The notes: generated by a model not told the origin, from the sequence alone. DNA of 64,000 bases from Flavobacterium sp. (GCF_039595935.1 NZ_JBCNKR010000004.1:1115001-1179000); one strand, 5' to 3'. Shown: positions 40,329 to 49,618, counted from the stretch's first letter. Numbers and translations: made by a program.

Positions 40329-41804
40329 ATGAAAAAGATTATAATAACATTCCTTTTAAGTGCCGGTTTATTGGTATCGTGCACCGACCTTGAGGTAACG
40401 CCAACCTCATTTGTAACCGAAGATAATTACTTTAAAACTCAGGATGATGCCGTTGCGAGTGTAACAGCGGTTTACGCTTCTTTAAGCCTTGATCCGGGAG
40501 AGCAGAGTTTATTTGGAAGAAACCTTTATTTCCTTACCGATATGGGTTCTGATTATGCCGCAGCAGGAGTTTCTGCAACAAACCCTCAGGTTAGAGCCAT
40601 GAGCAGTTTAACGCATGATGCAACCAATGACCGTGTTCAGGTGGCGTGGAGACAAATTTATGCAGGAATCAACAGAGCCAATGTATCTATTGATAACATT
40701 CCTCAGGTTTCAGGATCTGAAGTTGTAAAAACAAGATTAATCAACGAAGCTAAATTTATCCGCGGATTACTTTATTTTCAGGCAGTTCGTATTTGGGGAG
40801 GTGTTCCGATTGTGCTTCATGAACCAACTTCTATTCAGTTAGAAAGTTTAAAATCAAAAAGAGCAACTGTAGACGAAGTTTATGCTCAAATCATCAAAGA
40901 TTTAACAGATGCTGAAAGTTTACCTGCAACTTACACTGCTGCTGATGCGGGACGTGCGACTTCCGGAGCTGCAAAAGCCATTTTAGCAAAAGTATATTTG
41001 ACTAGAAAAGATTGGCCAAATGCAATTTTAAAAGCAAGAGAAGTGATTAATGGAGGTTACGGATATGCTTTGTTCGAAAACTTTCAGGACATTTTTACGA
41101 AAACAAAAAAGAACGGAAAAGAACATATTTTCTCTGTTCAGTTTGAGCCAAATCAGGCAGGAAACGGTTCCAGCGGAAGTACTTTTCAATCAACATCTTT
41201 TACCGGATTTACAGCAACTGAACCTGCTGATATTATCTCAGATGTAGCTTTATTCTATGATATCTATCAACCTGGAGATACCCGCAGAGATGTTAGTTAT
41301 GCCAAACAATTACTAAATCCAACTACTGGAACGCTTTATACTTTTCCTAAACCAATTTTCAAAAAATATCTGGATTTGACCAACTTGGCAACTCCGGCAA
41401 ACGTAGCGATCAATTTTCCTATAATTCGTTATGCAGACATCTTATTGTCTTTGGCAGAAGCCATAAATGAGCAAAACGGAGCACCAACAGTAGAAGCCTA
41501 CGAATTAATTAATCAGGTAAGAAGAAGAGCTTACGGAAAAGCCATTACAACTCCGGATGTAACAGTTGATTTAGTGGGATTAAACCAAACCTCTTTTAGA
41601 GCCGCGATTCAGGAAGAACGTAAAAAAGAATTTGTTCAGGAAGGACAGCGCTGGTTTGACTTAGTTCGTTGGGGAACTTTGGTTACTGAAGTGAAAAAAG
41701 TTACGGCCAAAAACTCCGTTTCAGAAAGAAATAATCTTTACCCAATTCCACAAAGTGAAAGAAATATTGATCCAGTTGGTTTGCCGCAAAACCCTGGTTA
41801 TTAA
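40329..41804 (+). CDS. SusD/RagB-type surface lipoprotein
   Basis: 491-aa lipoprotein with signal MKKIIITFLLSAGLLVSC and lipid anchor Cys18. TPR-like helices follow. SusD family landmarks are VTPTSFVTEDNYFKTQDDA near the N-terminus, EAKFIRGLLYFQAVRIWGGV and the C-terminal IQEERKKEFVQEGQRWFDLV. It acts as a lid that binds substrate for the adjacent SusC channel on the cell surface. Confidence 0.95.
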   Translation: MKKIIITFLLSAGLLVSCTDLEVTPTSFVTEDNYFKTQDDAVASVTAVYASLSLDPGEQSLFGRNLYFLTDMGSDYAAAGVSATNPQVRAMSSLTHDATNDRVQVAWRQIYAGINRANVSIDNIPQVSGSEVVKTRLINEAKFIRGLLYFQAVRIWGGVPIVLHEPTSIQLESLKSKRATVDEVYAQIIKDLTDAESLPATYTAADAGRATSGAAKAILAKVYLTRKDWPNAILKAREVINGGYGYALFENFQDIFTKTKKNGKEHIFSVQFEPNQAGNGSSGSTFQSTSFTGFTATEPADIISDVALFYDIYQPGDTRRDVSYAKQLLNPTTGTLYTFPKPIFKKYLDLTNLATPANVAINFPIIRYADILLSLAEAINEQNGAPTVEAYELINQVRRRAYGKAITTPDVTVDLVGLNQTSFRAAIQEERKKEFVQEGQRWFDLVRWGTLVTEVKKVTAKNSVSERNNLYPIPQSERNIDPVGLPQNPGY

Positions 41805-41833
41805 TTATAAACACAACCGAAAAACTATTAAAA

Positions 41834-43756
41834 ATGAAAAATTTTAGAAATAACTTTACGATCAAAAGCTCTGGAAAAGGGCTTTTGATTACAGCATTGC
41901 TGGCAGTACAATTTGGTTTTGCACAAGAGCAGCAAGAGTTCAAAGGAACAATTGGTAAAACTCTGGCAGATTCTAAAGAATACTGGCCAGACCCGGTAAA
42001 AGCGCCAAAAGGTGCGCCAAATATTGTCTGGATTTTATTAGACGATGTTGGATTTGGAGCTTCAAGTGCTTTTGGAGGTTTAATCAGCACGCCTACATTT
42101 GATAATTTGGCAAACAACGGTTTACGTTACACAAATTTCCATACAACTGCAATTTGTGCGCCAACTCGTGCTGCATTATTAACCGGAAGAAATTCAGGAA
42201 GAGTTCACGTTAGCGGATTTTCACACACTGTTTTATCGGCAGGATTTCCTGGATGGGATGGAAGAATTCCTTCTGATAAAGGAACAATTGCTGAGATTTT
42301 ACGTGAAAACGGATACAACACTTTTGCCGTTGGTAAATATGGTGTAACTCCAGACGAAGACGCATCAGATGCAGGACCGTTTGACAGATGGCCAACCGGA
42401 AAAGGTTTCGATCATTTCTACGGATTCTTAGGTTCGCAAACCGATCAGTACAATCCGGATTTAGTAGAAGATCAGGTACATATTAAACCAGACGGACGTC
42501 ATTTAAACGAATTAATTACGGATAAAGCCATCAGTTATATTCAAAAACAACAGAAAGCGGCACCCGGAAAACCATTCTTTTTATACTATGCGCCCGGAGC
42601 AGCACATGCACCTCATCAGGTTGCTACAAAATGGAGCGATCCATATAAAGGAAAATTTGATAAAGGATGGGATGCTTACCGCGAAGAGGTTATTGCTAAC
42701 CAAAAGAAATTGGGTGTAATTCCTGCTAATGCTGTTTTACCAGAGCGCAACCCGTTAATCACAGACTGGAAAAAATTAACTCCGGACCAAAAGAAAGTGT
42801 ATGCAAGATTTATGGAAGTGTATGCCGGATTCTTAACTTACACTGATTATGAAGTAGGAAGAGTTGTAAATTATTTAAAAGAAAGCGGTCAGCTAGACAA
42901 CACTTTGATTTTTGTTGCTATTGGAGATAACGGTGCTAGTAAAGAAGGGACTACAGAAGGAACAATCAACCAAAGTTTATTCTCTCAAGGCACATCTGAT
43001 GAAGAAAATCTGAAGAAAAACTTAGCCAATATTGATGAAATCGGAACTCCAAAAGGTTTAAATACGAATTACCCTTTAGGATGGGCTCAGGCTACAAATG
43101 TACCTTTCAAAAACTGGAAACAAGATGCACATTCTGAAGGTGGAACGCACAATCCGCTGATTGTTTTTTATCCAAACGGAATTAAAGACAAGGGCGGAAT
43201 CAGAAATCAATACAGCCACGTAACCGATTTACTGCCAACAACTTTGGATATCGTAGGAATTAAAGCTCCGGAATATATCAAAGGAATTAAACAAGATATT
43301 ATTCAGGGTTCATCATTTCAGGCTTCTATTGATAATCCAAAAGCTGAATCTTTACACAAAGTTCAATATTACTACATTTTTGGAAACAGAGCGATTTACA
43401 AAGACGGATGGAAAGCTGCGGCAGCGCACTTACCGGATTCATTTGCTGTAAAAAAATCTTTAGGCAAAAACGAAAAACCGGCTGAAAGTAATTTTGATGC
43501 CGATGTTTGGGAATTGTACAACTTAAACGAAGATTTTAACGAGCGTAACAACCTTGCTAAAAAATACCCTGAAAAACTGGCTGAACTTCAAAAACTTTTT
43601 GATGAACAGGCAAAAGAAAACAATGTTTATCCATTGATTGACTGGCAGGATGTTTACAACAGAAGAATCCACAATACCGGTGCAGAAAAAGGTAAAACAT
43701 TACAGGATTTAGTAAAACAAGCCTCTAAACCTGGTGAAACCGGAAGCAGTAATTAG
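41834..43756 (+). CDS. Arylsulfatase (formylglycine-dependent)
   Basis: 640-aa exported sulfatase. It has an N-terminal signal sequence (ITALLAVQFGFAQ). NIVWILLDDVGFG holds the paired metal-binding Asp residues. The formylglycine site is Cys108 in ICAPTRAALLTGR. VGKYGV and GDNGAS are also in place. It cuts sulfate from an organic ester in the periplasm or on the surface. The Cys-type site needs a maturation enzyme, and none is seen in the window. It starts 29 nt after SusD. Confidence 0.93.
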   Translation: MKNFRNNFTIKSSGKGLLITALLAVQFGFAQEQQEFKGTIGKTLADSKEYWPDPVKAPKGAPNIVWILLDDVGFGASSAFGGLISTPTFDNLANNGLRYTNFHTTAICAPTRAALLTGRNSGRVHVSGFSHTVLSAGFPGWDGRIPSDKGTIAEILRENGYNTFAVGKYGVTPDEDASDAGPFDRWPTGKGFDHFYGFLGSQTDQYNPDLVEDQVHIKPDGRHLNELITDKAISYIQKQQKAAPGKPFFLYYAPGAAHAPHQVATKWSDPYKGKFDKGWDAYREEVIANQKKLGVIPANAVLPERNPLITDWKKLTPDQKKVYARFMEVYAGFLTYTDYEVGRVVNYLKESGQLDNTLIFVAIGDNGASKEGTTEGTINQSLFSQGTSDEENLKKNLANIDEIGTPKGLNTNYPLGWAQATNVPFKNWKQDAHSEGGTHNPLIVFYPNGIKDKGGIRNQYSHVTDLLPTTLDIVGIKAPEYIKGIKQDIIQGSSFQASIDNPKAESLHKVQYYYIFGNRAIYKDGWKAAAAHLPDSFAVKKSLGKNEKPAESNFDADVWELYNLNEDFNERNNLAKKYPEKLAELQKLFDEQAKENNVYPLIDWQDVYNRRIHNTGAEKGKTLQDLVKQASKPGETGSSN

Positions 43757-43763
43757 ATTATAG

Positions 43764-43796
43764 AAATCTGCAGGGCTTTTTAGCCTTGCAGATTTT
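43764..43796 (+). terminator. Hairpin after the first sulfatase gene
   Basis: AAATCTGCAGGGC (43764-43776) pairs with GCCTTGCAGATTT (43783-43795) with one wobble, followed by T residues. It may be a terminator or an attenuator inside the operon. Confidence 0.6.
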
Positions 43797-43962
43797 GCTC
43801 TTAACTTTCTGAAAGAATTATAAATAAATAACAAAATTGATAAAAAAAGATATATTTTAAATACTACTAATTCTATAGATATAGAAGTTTTTTATTTAAA
43901 TTTACAATTCATATATAATTCACTGATTTTCAACAACACACAACACAATAAATTTTAAGATC

Positions 43963-44082
43963 ATGAAGCGAGTAGATTACGAAATTATAGGAAAAAAGAT
44001 TGTCGTTGGGATAATCTTGTTTTTAGTACCGCTGGTAATTTTAGCCGGAGGATTAACCATTATTAATCAATTTTTAAAATAA
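43963..44082 (+). CDS. 39-aa single-pass membrane protein
   Basis: A short frame begins ATG AAG CGA GTA GAT and encodes a basic N-terminus (MKRVDYEIIGKK) followed by one hydrophobic helix (IVVGIILFLVPLVILAGGL) and a short tail. It ends 6 nt before the fatty-acid-hydroxylase-type gene, a spacing typical of coupled genes. It could be a small membrane partner of that enzyme. The call rests on composition and spacing only. Confidence 0.55.
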   Translation: MKRVDYEIIGKKIVVGIILFLVPLVILAGGLTIINQFLK

Positions 44083-44088
44083 AAAATC

Positions 44089-45156
44089 ATGGCGATAGTT
44101 CAAAAAGAAAAATTAACGAGAGACTTAACAATAAGTTTTTTCATTTATTCACTGCCAGTTGTGGCAATTTACCTTTATTTTAAATTAACAGGCGGTGCTG
44201 TAAGCGATTCTCATATTACACTGCCTTCATTTTTAGAATTTGCAAAACCAGCATTCGAAAATATCCGCACTTGGGGATTAACCGTTTTCATGGTCGTTTT
44301 GGGAATTATAGAATTTGCTGCAGGTTTATACGATGACGAATGGACGGGCGAAGAACGTAAAATTGATATTGTTTGTTTCTTAGCTCCAAAATTACTTTTA
44401 CCACCGGTAATTGCTTTTTTCAGCTTAACAGCTTTACCCTATTTACTGCCAAATTTGGCTAATACATTATCTTGGGTTCCGTTTTGGGGAGGATTTTTCC
44501 TAATCGCAATTGCCGATGATTTAACACAATACTGGTACCACAGATTACATCATCAGGTACCATTTTTATGGCGTTTTCACAGAACACACCATTCTGCTCC
44601 ATACATGGGAATGGCAATGGCATCAAGACAAAACTTTATCTACACAGTTTTCTTTTCTCAAATTTATTTGACAGCAACTTTAACCTATTTAGGTTTAGGA
44701 TTACCGGCTCTGTTCGTTTTAGTTATCAAAAGTTTCATCACTTTGGGCGCACATTCAAGTATTGCATGGGACAAACCATTTTACAAATACAAAGTTTTAC
44801 ACCCAATTGCATGGGTTTTAGAAAGATTGATTTCTACTCCGGCAACGCACCACGCGCATCACGCAGATACTAGCGGAGATGGAGTTGGACATTTCAAAGG
44901 AAACTTCGGAAACATGTTTTTCATTTGGGATATGATTTTCGGAACTGGATTAATCACGCGTAAATTCCCTGAATCTTACGGAACAAAATCATACAAGCAA
45001 GAAGAATGGTACGCACAATTTTTGTGGCCAATTTTCAAATCTAAAAAAGAAGGAAGTTCCCTTGCCGAAGGCGTACTGGCATTTCCGCTAAAAGCTAAAC
45101 CTGTAGAAAAAGTAATAGAAACTGCAGAACCAGCTCCGGTTTTAGAGCAGGTTTAA
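44089..45156 (+). CDS. Sterol desaturase / fatty-acid hydroxylase superfamily membrane enzyme
   Basis: 355-aa di-iron membrane enzyme with four or five helices and the three His clusters of the superfamily: YWYHRLHHQVPFLWRFHRTH (first two boxes) and ATHHAHHADTSGDG (third). Members add hydroxyl groups or double bonds to lipids using oxygen. It lies between two sulfatase genes. A task in modifying or breaking down a sulfated lipid or sulfonate is plausible, but cannot be read from the sequence. Confidence 0.88.
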   Translation: MAIVQKEKLTRDLTISFFIYSLPVVAIYLYFKLTGGAVSDSHITLPSFLEFAKPAFENIRTWGLTVFMVVLGIIEFAAGLYDDEWTGEERKIDIVCFLAPKLLLPPVIAFFSLTALPYLLPNLANTLSWVPFWGGFFLIAIADDLTQYWYHRLHHQVPFLWRFHRTHHSAPYMGMAMASRQNFIYTVFFSQIYLTATLTYLGLGLPALFVLVIKSFITLGAHSSIAWDKPFYKYKVLHPIAWVLERLISTPATHHAHHADTSGDGVGHFKGNFGNMFFIWDMIFGTGLITRKFPESYGTKSYKQEEWYAQFLWPIFKSKKEGSSLAEGVLAFPLKAKPVEKVIETAEPAPVLEQV

Positions 45157-45178
45157 TCTTAAAATGAAAATAAAAATA

Positions 45179-45229
45179 TAAAGCGCGGCAGTGTATTCAA
45201 AATTAACCCTGAATACACTGCCAGCTTTT
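45179..45229 (+). terminator. Long hairpin after the hydroxylase gene
   Basis: GGCAGTGTATTC (45187-45198) pairs perfectly with GAATACACTGCC (45211-45222); AAAGC and GCTTTT extend the stem with a small bulge. It has only a short T run. Confidence 0.6.
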
Positions 45230-45246
45230 ATCCAAACTATTCCATC

Positions 45247-45954
45247 ATGAAAAATAAAATACAAATTACCACATTAATCCTGCTTTTTACAATTGTAGGT
45301 TTTTCGCAGAATAAAAGTTCAAACACCGTTTCATTAGATGTTTATTACAGTAAAATTCAGGCTGAGAAAAACCCACAGATAATCGATGCCCGCGGTCCCG
45401 AAGAATTTGCTTTAAACCATATTAACGGCGCAGTTAATTTTAATTTAGAATCAAAAGATTATGACCAACAAGTAGCAAAATTAGACAAATCCAGACCCGT
45501 TTTTACTTACTCCATTGGTGCCGGAAGAAGCGTTTGGCTTGCCGATGATTTATTGAAAAAAGGGTTTAAAGAAGCCTACAGTTTAGAAGGCGGAATTGCT
45601 AACTGGATTGGAAACGGAAAACCTTTTTATGTCAATACTAAAAGCAAACTGACTTTATCCGAATACAATAAAATCATTGCTGATAACAAAACTGTTTTGG
45701 TGGATATCGGTTCAAAATATTGTGGTGCCTGCATAAAAGTAAAACCAGTTCTGGAAACCATCAGAGCGCAATACGGTGAAAACTTAAAAATCGTAGAAAT
45801 CGAGTTAGAAACCAGTCCACAGGTAATCGCCGATTTAAAAACCGTAAAAGTTTTTCCAACTTTGATTTTATATCAAAATGGCAAAATCATTTTCAAAAAA
45901 GACGGCTTAGGCGATTTAAAAAATGATGTTGATGTGGCTTTGGCTTCGAAATAA
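45247..45954 (+). CDS. Periplasmic rhodanese-thioredoxin fusion protein
   Basis: 235-aa exported protein (signal MKNKIQITTLILLFTIVGFS). Residues 30-125 are a rhodanese domain (IIDARGPEEFALNHINGAVN), but the catalytic Cys is replaced: the loop reads YSIGAGRS instead of YCxxGxRS. Residues 130-235 are a thioredoxin domain with active site YCGACIKVKP and cis-Pro region KVFPTLILYQNG. It probably handles thiols or sulfur outside the cytoplasm. It lies between the hydroxylase and the second sulfatase, so an active thiol-relay role is inferred. Confidence 0.88.
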   Translation: MKNKIQITTLILLFTIVGFSQNKSSNTVSLDVYYSKIQAEKNPQIIDARGPEEFALNHINGAVNFNLESKDYDQQVAKLDKSRPVFTYSIGAGRSVWLADDLLKKGFKEAYSLEGGIANWIGNGKPFYVNTKSKLTLSEYNKIIADNKTVLVDIGSKYCGACIKVKPVLETIRAQYGENLKIVEIELETSPQVIADLKTVKVFPTLILYQNGKIIFKKDGLGDLKNDVDVALASK

Positions 45955-45974
45955 AGCCTGAAAACACGTTCCAT

Positions 45975-46003
45975 TTGTCATTTCGACGAAGGAGAAATGA
46001 CAA
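45975..46003. repeat. Compact TTGTCAT palindrome, internal-deletion form
   Basis: TTGTCATTTC (45975-45984) and GAAATGACAA (45994-46003) are exact complements around GACGAAGGA. It looks like a TTGTCAT-family element (compare 11383 and 31174) that has lost its whole central part. Confidence 0.75.
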
Positions 46004-46042
46004 ATATTATCGAAAATTTCAAAATAAACTAAACTAACCATA

Positions 46043-47656
46043 ATGGCAAACTATAAAAAAATAACCGGGATCGTTCTCCCTATCGTTATAATCCTTTCGT
46101 TTATTGCGTTATTTCTTTTCTGGCCCATCAATACAGACGGAACATTAATAAAACCCGATGAAAAACTAGCTCAGGGAAAAGCAGCATTTCTGTCTCAAAA
46201 AGATACAACTTCAGAAAAAAAACCAAATATCATCATTCTCGTTGCCGATGATTTAGGCAAATATGATATTTCTCTTTATGGAGGAAAATCAACACCAACA
46301 CCGCAAATTGATTCTCTGGCAGCATCTGGAGTTACTTTTACCGACGGATATGTTTCTGCATCCATTTGTTCGCCTTCACGCGCGGGATTATTAACTGGTC
46401 GTTATCAGGAACGTTTTGGACATGAATATCAACCCGGAGATCGTTATCCAAAAAATAACCTCGAATATTATGCTTTTAAGTATGTAATTAATACCAACAA
46501 CTGGCGAATAAATAATAAAATAAATTACCCAAATGAAGCTTCAATAGCCACACAAGGTTTACCAAAATCTGAAATTACGTTTGCCGATTTAGCCAAAAAA
46601 CAAGGTTACAATACGGCAATTATCGGAAAATGGCATTTGGGACACAACAAAGGATTTTTTCCTTTAGACCGAGGTTTTGATTACCATTATGGATTTTATC
46701 AGGCATTTTCACTTTACACGCCCGAAGATGATAATCCGGACATTATCAATCATCATCACAAAGATTTTACCGATAAAACAATTTGGGGCAACGGCCGTGT
46801 CGGAACTGGGCAAATTCGCCGTGACACAACTATTATTAAAGATAAAAAATATCTAACCGAAACATTTGCTGACGAAGCCGAAGCTTTTATCGACAAAAAT
46901 AAAAACAAACCATTTTTACTTTACGTTCCATTTAATGCACCACACACGCCTTTCCAAGTTCGTAAAAAATATTACGATCGTTTCCTGAATGTAAAAGACG
47001 AAAACAAACGTGTTTATTTTGCGATGATCAGCGCACTTGACGATGCGGTTGGAAGAATTAGGGAAAAAGTTAAAAAAGAAGGTTTAGAAGAAAACACTTT
47101 AATCTTTTTTATAAGTGACAACGGCGGTGCCGATTATACTTTTGCAACAACGAACGCTCCTTTAAAAGGCGGAAAATTTTCTCATTTTGAAGGCGGAATA
47201 AATGTTCCTTTTGCACTTTCGTGGAAGGGAAAAATCAAGCCGCATACTGTTTACAAAACTCCGGTAAGTTCATTGGATATTTTCAGCACAATTGCTGCTG
47301 TTACGTATTCTGGTTTACCAAAAGACAGAGTTTATGATGGAGTTGATTTGGTCGACGTTGTCAATAACAATAAAGAAGCGCACAAAGATTTATACTGGCG
47401 TTCCGGCGATGCAAAAGCCATTCGAAGCGGAAACTGGAAATTAATCATCAGCGGAAAAACACATGAAAAATGGCTGTATGATTTATCTAAAGACAAATCT
47501 GAAAAGACAGATTTGGCTTCAAGAAATCCTCAAAAAGTAAAAGAATTACAAACTGCTTTACAAACTTGGGAAAAGGGATTAATTAAACCGCTTTGGCCAA
47601 ATCTTACTTATTATGAATTCGACTTTGGCAAACAAAAATACTTTGTTGATTTGTAA
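46043..47656 (+). CDS. Membrane-anchored sulfatase (formylglycine-dependent)
   Basis: 537-aa sulfatase. An N-terminal hydrophobic helix (GIVLPIVIILSFIALFLFW, about residues 8-26) has no clear cleavage site, so the protein is probably anchored. IIILVADDLGKYD contains the metal-binding Asp pair. The formylglycine site is Cys109 in ICSPSRAGLLTGR. IGKWHLGHN and FFISDNGGADY follow. It belongs with the preceding genes; its start is 88 nt after the rhodanese-thioredoxin gene. Confidence 0.93.
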   Translation: MANYKKITGIVLPIVIILSFIALFLFWPINTDGTLIKPDEKLAQGKAAFLSQKDTTSEKKPNIIILVADDLGKYDISLYGGKSTPTPQIDSLAASGVTFTDGYVSASICSPSRAGLLTGRYQERFGHEYQPGDRYPKNNLEYYAFKYVINTNNWRINNKINYPNEASIATQGLPKSEITFADLAKKQGYNTAIIGKWHLGHNKGFFPLDRGFDYHYGFYQAFSLYTPEDDNPDIINHHHKDFTDKTIWGNGRVGTGQIRRDTTIIKDKKYLTETFADEAEAFIDKNKNKPFLLYVPFNAPHTPFQVRKKYYDRFLNVKDENKRVYFAMISALDDAVGRIREKVKKEGLEENTLIFFISDNGGADYTFATTNAPLKGGKFSHFEGGINVPFALSWKGKIKPHTVYKTPVSSLDIFSTIAAVTYSGLPKDRVYDGVDLVDVVNNNKEAHKDLYWRSGDAKAIRSGNWKLIISGKTHEKWLYDLSKDKSEKTDLASRNPQKVKELQTALQTWEKGLIKPLWPNLTYYEFDFGKQKYFVDL

Positions 47657-47668
47657 AATTAAAGCAGT

Positions 47669-47756
47669 CCTGCAAGGTTTTCAAAACCTTGTAGGTCTTT
47701 CATTTTAAATTCTATATTAATAACTAATACCTACAAGGTTTTGGAAACCTTGCAGG
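47669..47756. repeat. CCTGCAAGGTTTT inverted repeat
   Basis: The left end CCTGCAAGGTTTTCAAAACC and the right end GGTTTTGGAAACCTTGCAGG are complementary. Each end is itself nearly palindromic, so small or large hairpins may form. Confidence 0.65.
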
Positions 47757-47768
47757 AAATAAAACAAT

Positions 47769-47948
47769 CAATTGCCTCCAGCTTTAGCTGGAGGTTTAAA
47801 ATTGAAGATGCAAAAGGCTTTAGCCAAACTTTTTATTCGGCTAAAGCCTTTTCTATTTGCAAATCAGTTACCTCCAGCTAAAGCTGGAGGCTATTAATAG
47901 CTTTTTAATGTACAAATTCTTTAAATCCAGCTGAAGCTGGAGGCAATT
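47769..47948. repeat. CCTCCAGCTTTAGCTGGAGG repeat, copy 2
   Basis: CCTCCAGCTTTAGCTGGAGG, AAAGGCTTTAGCC with GGCTAAAGCCTTT, and two more CCTCCAGC/GCTGGAGG copies form a nested palindrome of about 180 bp. The same units lie at 14359-14488. Confidence 0.7.
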
Positions 47949-48000
47949 TAATATAAAATCTTAGAATCAATAATTCTTAGAATAATCAAATCAAAAACAG

Positions 48001-49263
48001 ATGTCAACTCAATCCAAACAATTTAATATCCACGAAGACTGGACAGTCGTTATTCTGGGATTTATAATCATCGGAATTTCTCTTTTTATATTTCTTCCCG
48101 AAGTTCCCGTTTTCAGCTGGTCGAATACTGCAGATTTATTTACGAATGTATTTGATTTTGTAAATCTTAAAATACTTTTAATTCAGTTTTTATACCTCAT
48201 TTCAATTGGCACAATCGGGGCATTTTTTATTGGAAGATCTGTAAAATATTTTCTTTTTACTTTTCCGATAGTTTATCTTTTAACCTTAATTGCATTGATT
48301 CTCGCCGGAAATTCAGCCATAAAATCCATCAATCTCGAAGCCGTTATTTTTAGTTTGATAATTGGTTTGGCGATTGGAAATTTCTTCAAACTTCCGGAAT
48401 GGTTTCGATCCGCACTTTCTACAGAAGTTTTTGTAAAAATCGGATTGGTTTTATTAGGAACCGGAGTTATTTTTTCAGATATATTAAAGGCAGGTTCATT
48501 AGGCTTAATTCAGGCATTGGTTGTTGTGATATCCGTCTGGTATTTTGCCTTTTGGCTTTGCCGAAAACTAAAAGTCGACGACGAATTAACGATGATGATT
48601 TCAAGTGCCGTTTCTATTTGCGGTGTTTCTGCAGCAATTGCCACTTCAGGCGCTATAAAAGGCGATTCTAAGAAATTATCTTATGTTATTTCGATCGTTT
48701 TGGTAACCGCAATCCCAATGATGATTTTCATGCCGATGATTGCTAAATATTTCAATTTCCCAGAAGAGGTAACCGTAGCCTGGCTTGGCGGAAGTATCGA
48801 TACATCCGGAGCGGTTGTAGCTTCTGGAACTTTGGTTGGAGAAACCGCTTTAAAAATCAGCACGATTGTAAAATTCTCCCAAAATGTTTTGTTGGGATTA
48901 GCCGCTTTTGCGATTTCGGTTTATTGGACGTATTCACATAACACTTCATCTGAAGTAATTGAATCAAAACCAACCTTAAAAGTAATCTGGGAACGTTTTC
49001 CAAAATTCGTAATCGGATTTATTGCCGCTTCTTTAATCTTTTCCTTTTTAATTTCTCCCGAAACCAGAGACAGTGCAAAAGACAGTTTGAAAAATCTGCA
49101 GGGAATTTGGTTTGCTTTGGCTTTTACAAGTATTGGTTTAGAAACTAATTTTAAAGATTTACTAAGTAATAATAGTCGTAAACCTTTGTATGCTTTTTTA
49201 ATTGCACAATTATTCAATGTGATTGTTACTTTGATTATTGCGTTTTTGCTTTTTGGCAACTAA
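48001..49263 (+). CDS. YeiH-family putative sulfate exporter
   Basis: 420-aa membrane protein with about 10 helices. It matches the YeiH/UPF0324 family: EAVIFSLIIGLAIGNFFKLP, LVLLGTGVIFSDILKAGSLG, SAVSICGVSAAIATSGAIKG and SIDTSGAVVASGTLVGETAL. The family is often labelled sulfate exporter. Set between sulfatase operons, it could move sulfate, sulfite or sulfur-containing anions. The direction of transport is not known from sequence. The ATG at 48001 gives a normal start. Confidence 0.88.
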   Translation: MSTQSKQFNIHEDWTVVILGFIIIGISLFIFLPEVPVFSWSNTADLFTNVFDFVNLKILLIQFLYLISIGTIGAFFIGRSVKYFLFTFPIVYLLTLIALILAGNSAIKSINLEAVIFSLIIGLAIGNFFKLPEWFRSALSTEVFVKIGLVLLGTGVIFSDILKAGSLGLIQALVVVISVWYFAFWLCRKLKVDDELTMMISSAVSICGVSAAIATSGAIKGDSKKLSYVISIVLVTAIPMMIFMPMIAKYFNFPEEVTVAWLGGSIDTSGAVVASGTLVGETALKISTIVKFSQNVLLGLAAFAISVYWTYSHNTSSEVIESKPTLKVIWERFPKFVIGFIAASLIFSFLISPETRDSAKDSLKNLQGIWFALAFTSIGLETNFKDLLSNNSRKPLYAFLIAQLFNVIVTLIIAFLLFGN

Positions 49264-49270
49264 ACAACAT

Positions 49271-49458
49271 CTCTCGCAAAGGCGCGAAGGCACAAAGTTT
49301 TTATTTATAGCCACAGATTATAAGAATTAAAAAGATTTTTTTTCACGCAGATTCAGCAGATTGTAGCAGATTTAATTATAAAATCTCTGCGTACATCTGC
49401 TTAAATCTTTTAAAATCTGCGTGAAATTAAAACTTTGCGCCTTCGCGGCTTTGCGAGA
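49271..49458. repeat. Nested palindrome: CTCGCAAAGGCGC outside, CACGCAGATT inside
   Basis: The outer arms CTCTCGCAAAGGCGCGAAGG and CGCCTTCGCGGCTTTGCGAG enclose inner arms CACGCAGATTCAGCAGATT and AAATCTGCGTG, along with a GCCACAGATTATA piece. Two different interspersed repeat types seem inserted one inside the other. Confidence 0.65.
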
Positions 49459-49618
49459 TTCTAACCCTTCCTAATAAAAATCTCTGTAAAAACCTCCAAT
49501 ATGTCTTTGTATTTTTTCATCATCTTAATTAAAATATTAAAAATCAATAAACTAAATCAAAAAAATACACGTACACCCTATTATATCAAATCTTTTTTTC
49601 AAAAAAAGTAAAGATTAA

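Larger units (their letters stand above)
47657..48000. other. 344-bp gene-free stretch made of repeats
   Basis: Holds the CCTGCAAGGTTTTC palindrome pair (47669-47756) and the nested CCTCCAGC repeat (47769-47948); only about 50 bp remain as leader of the YeiH gene. Confidence 0.7.
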
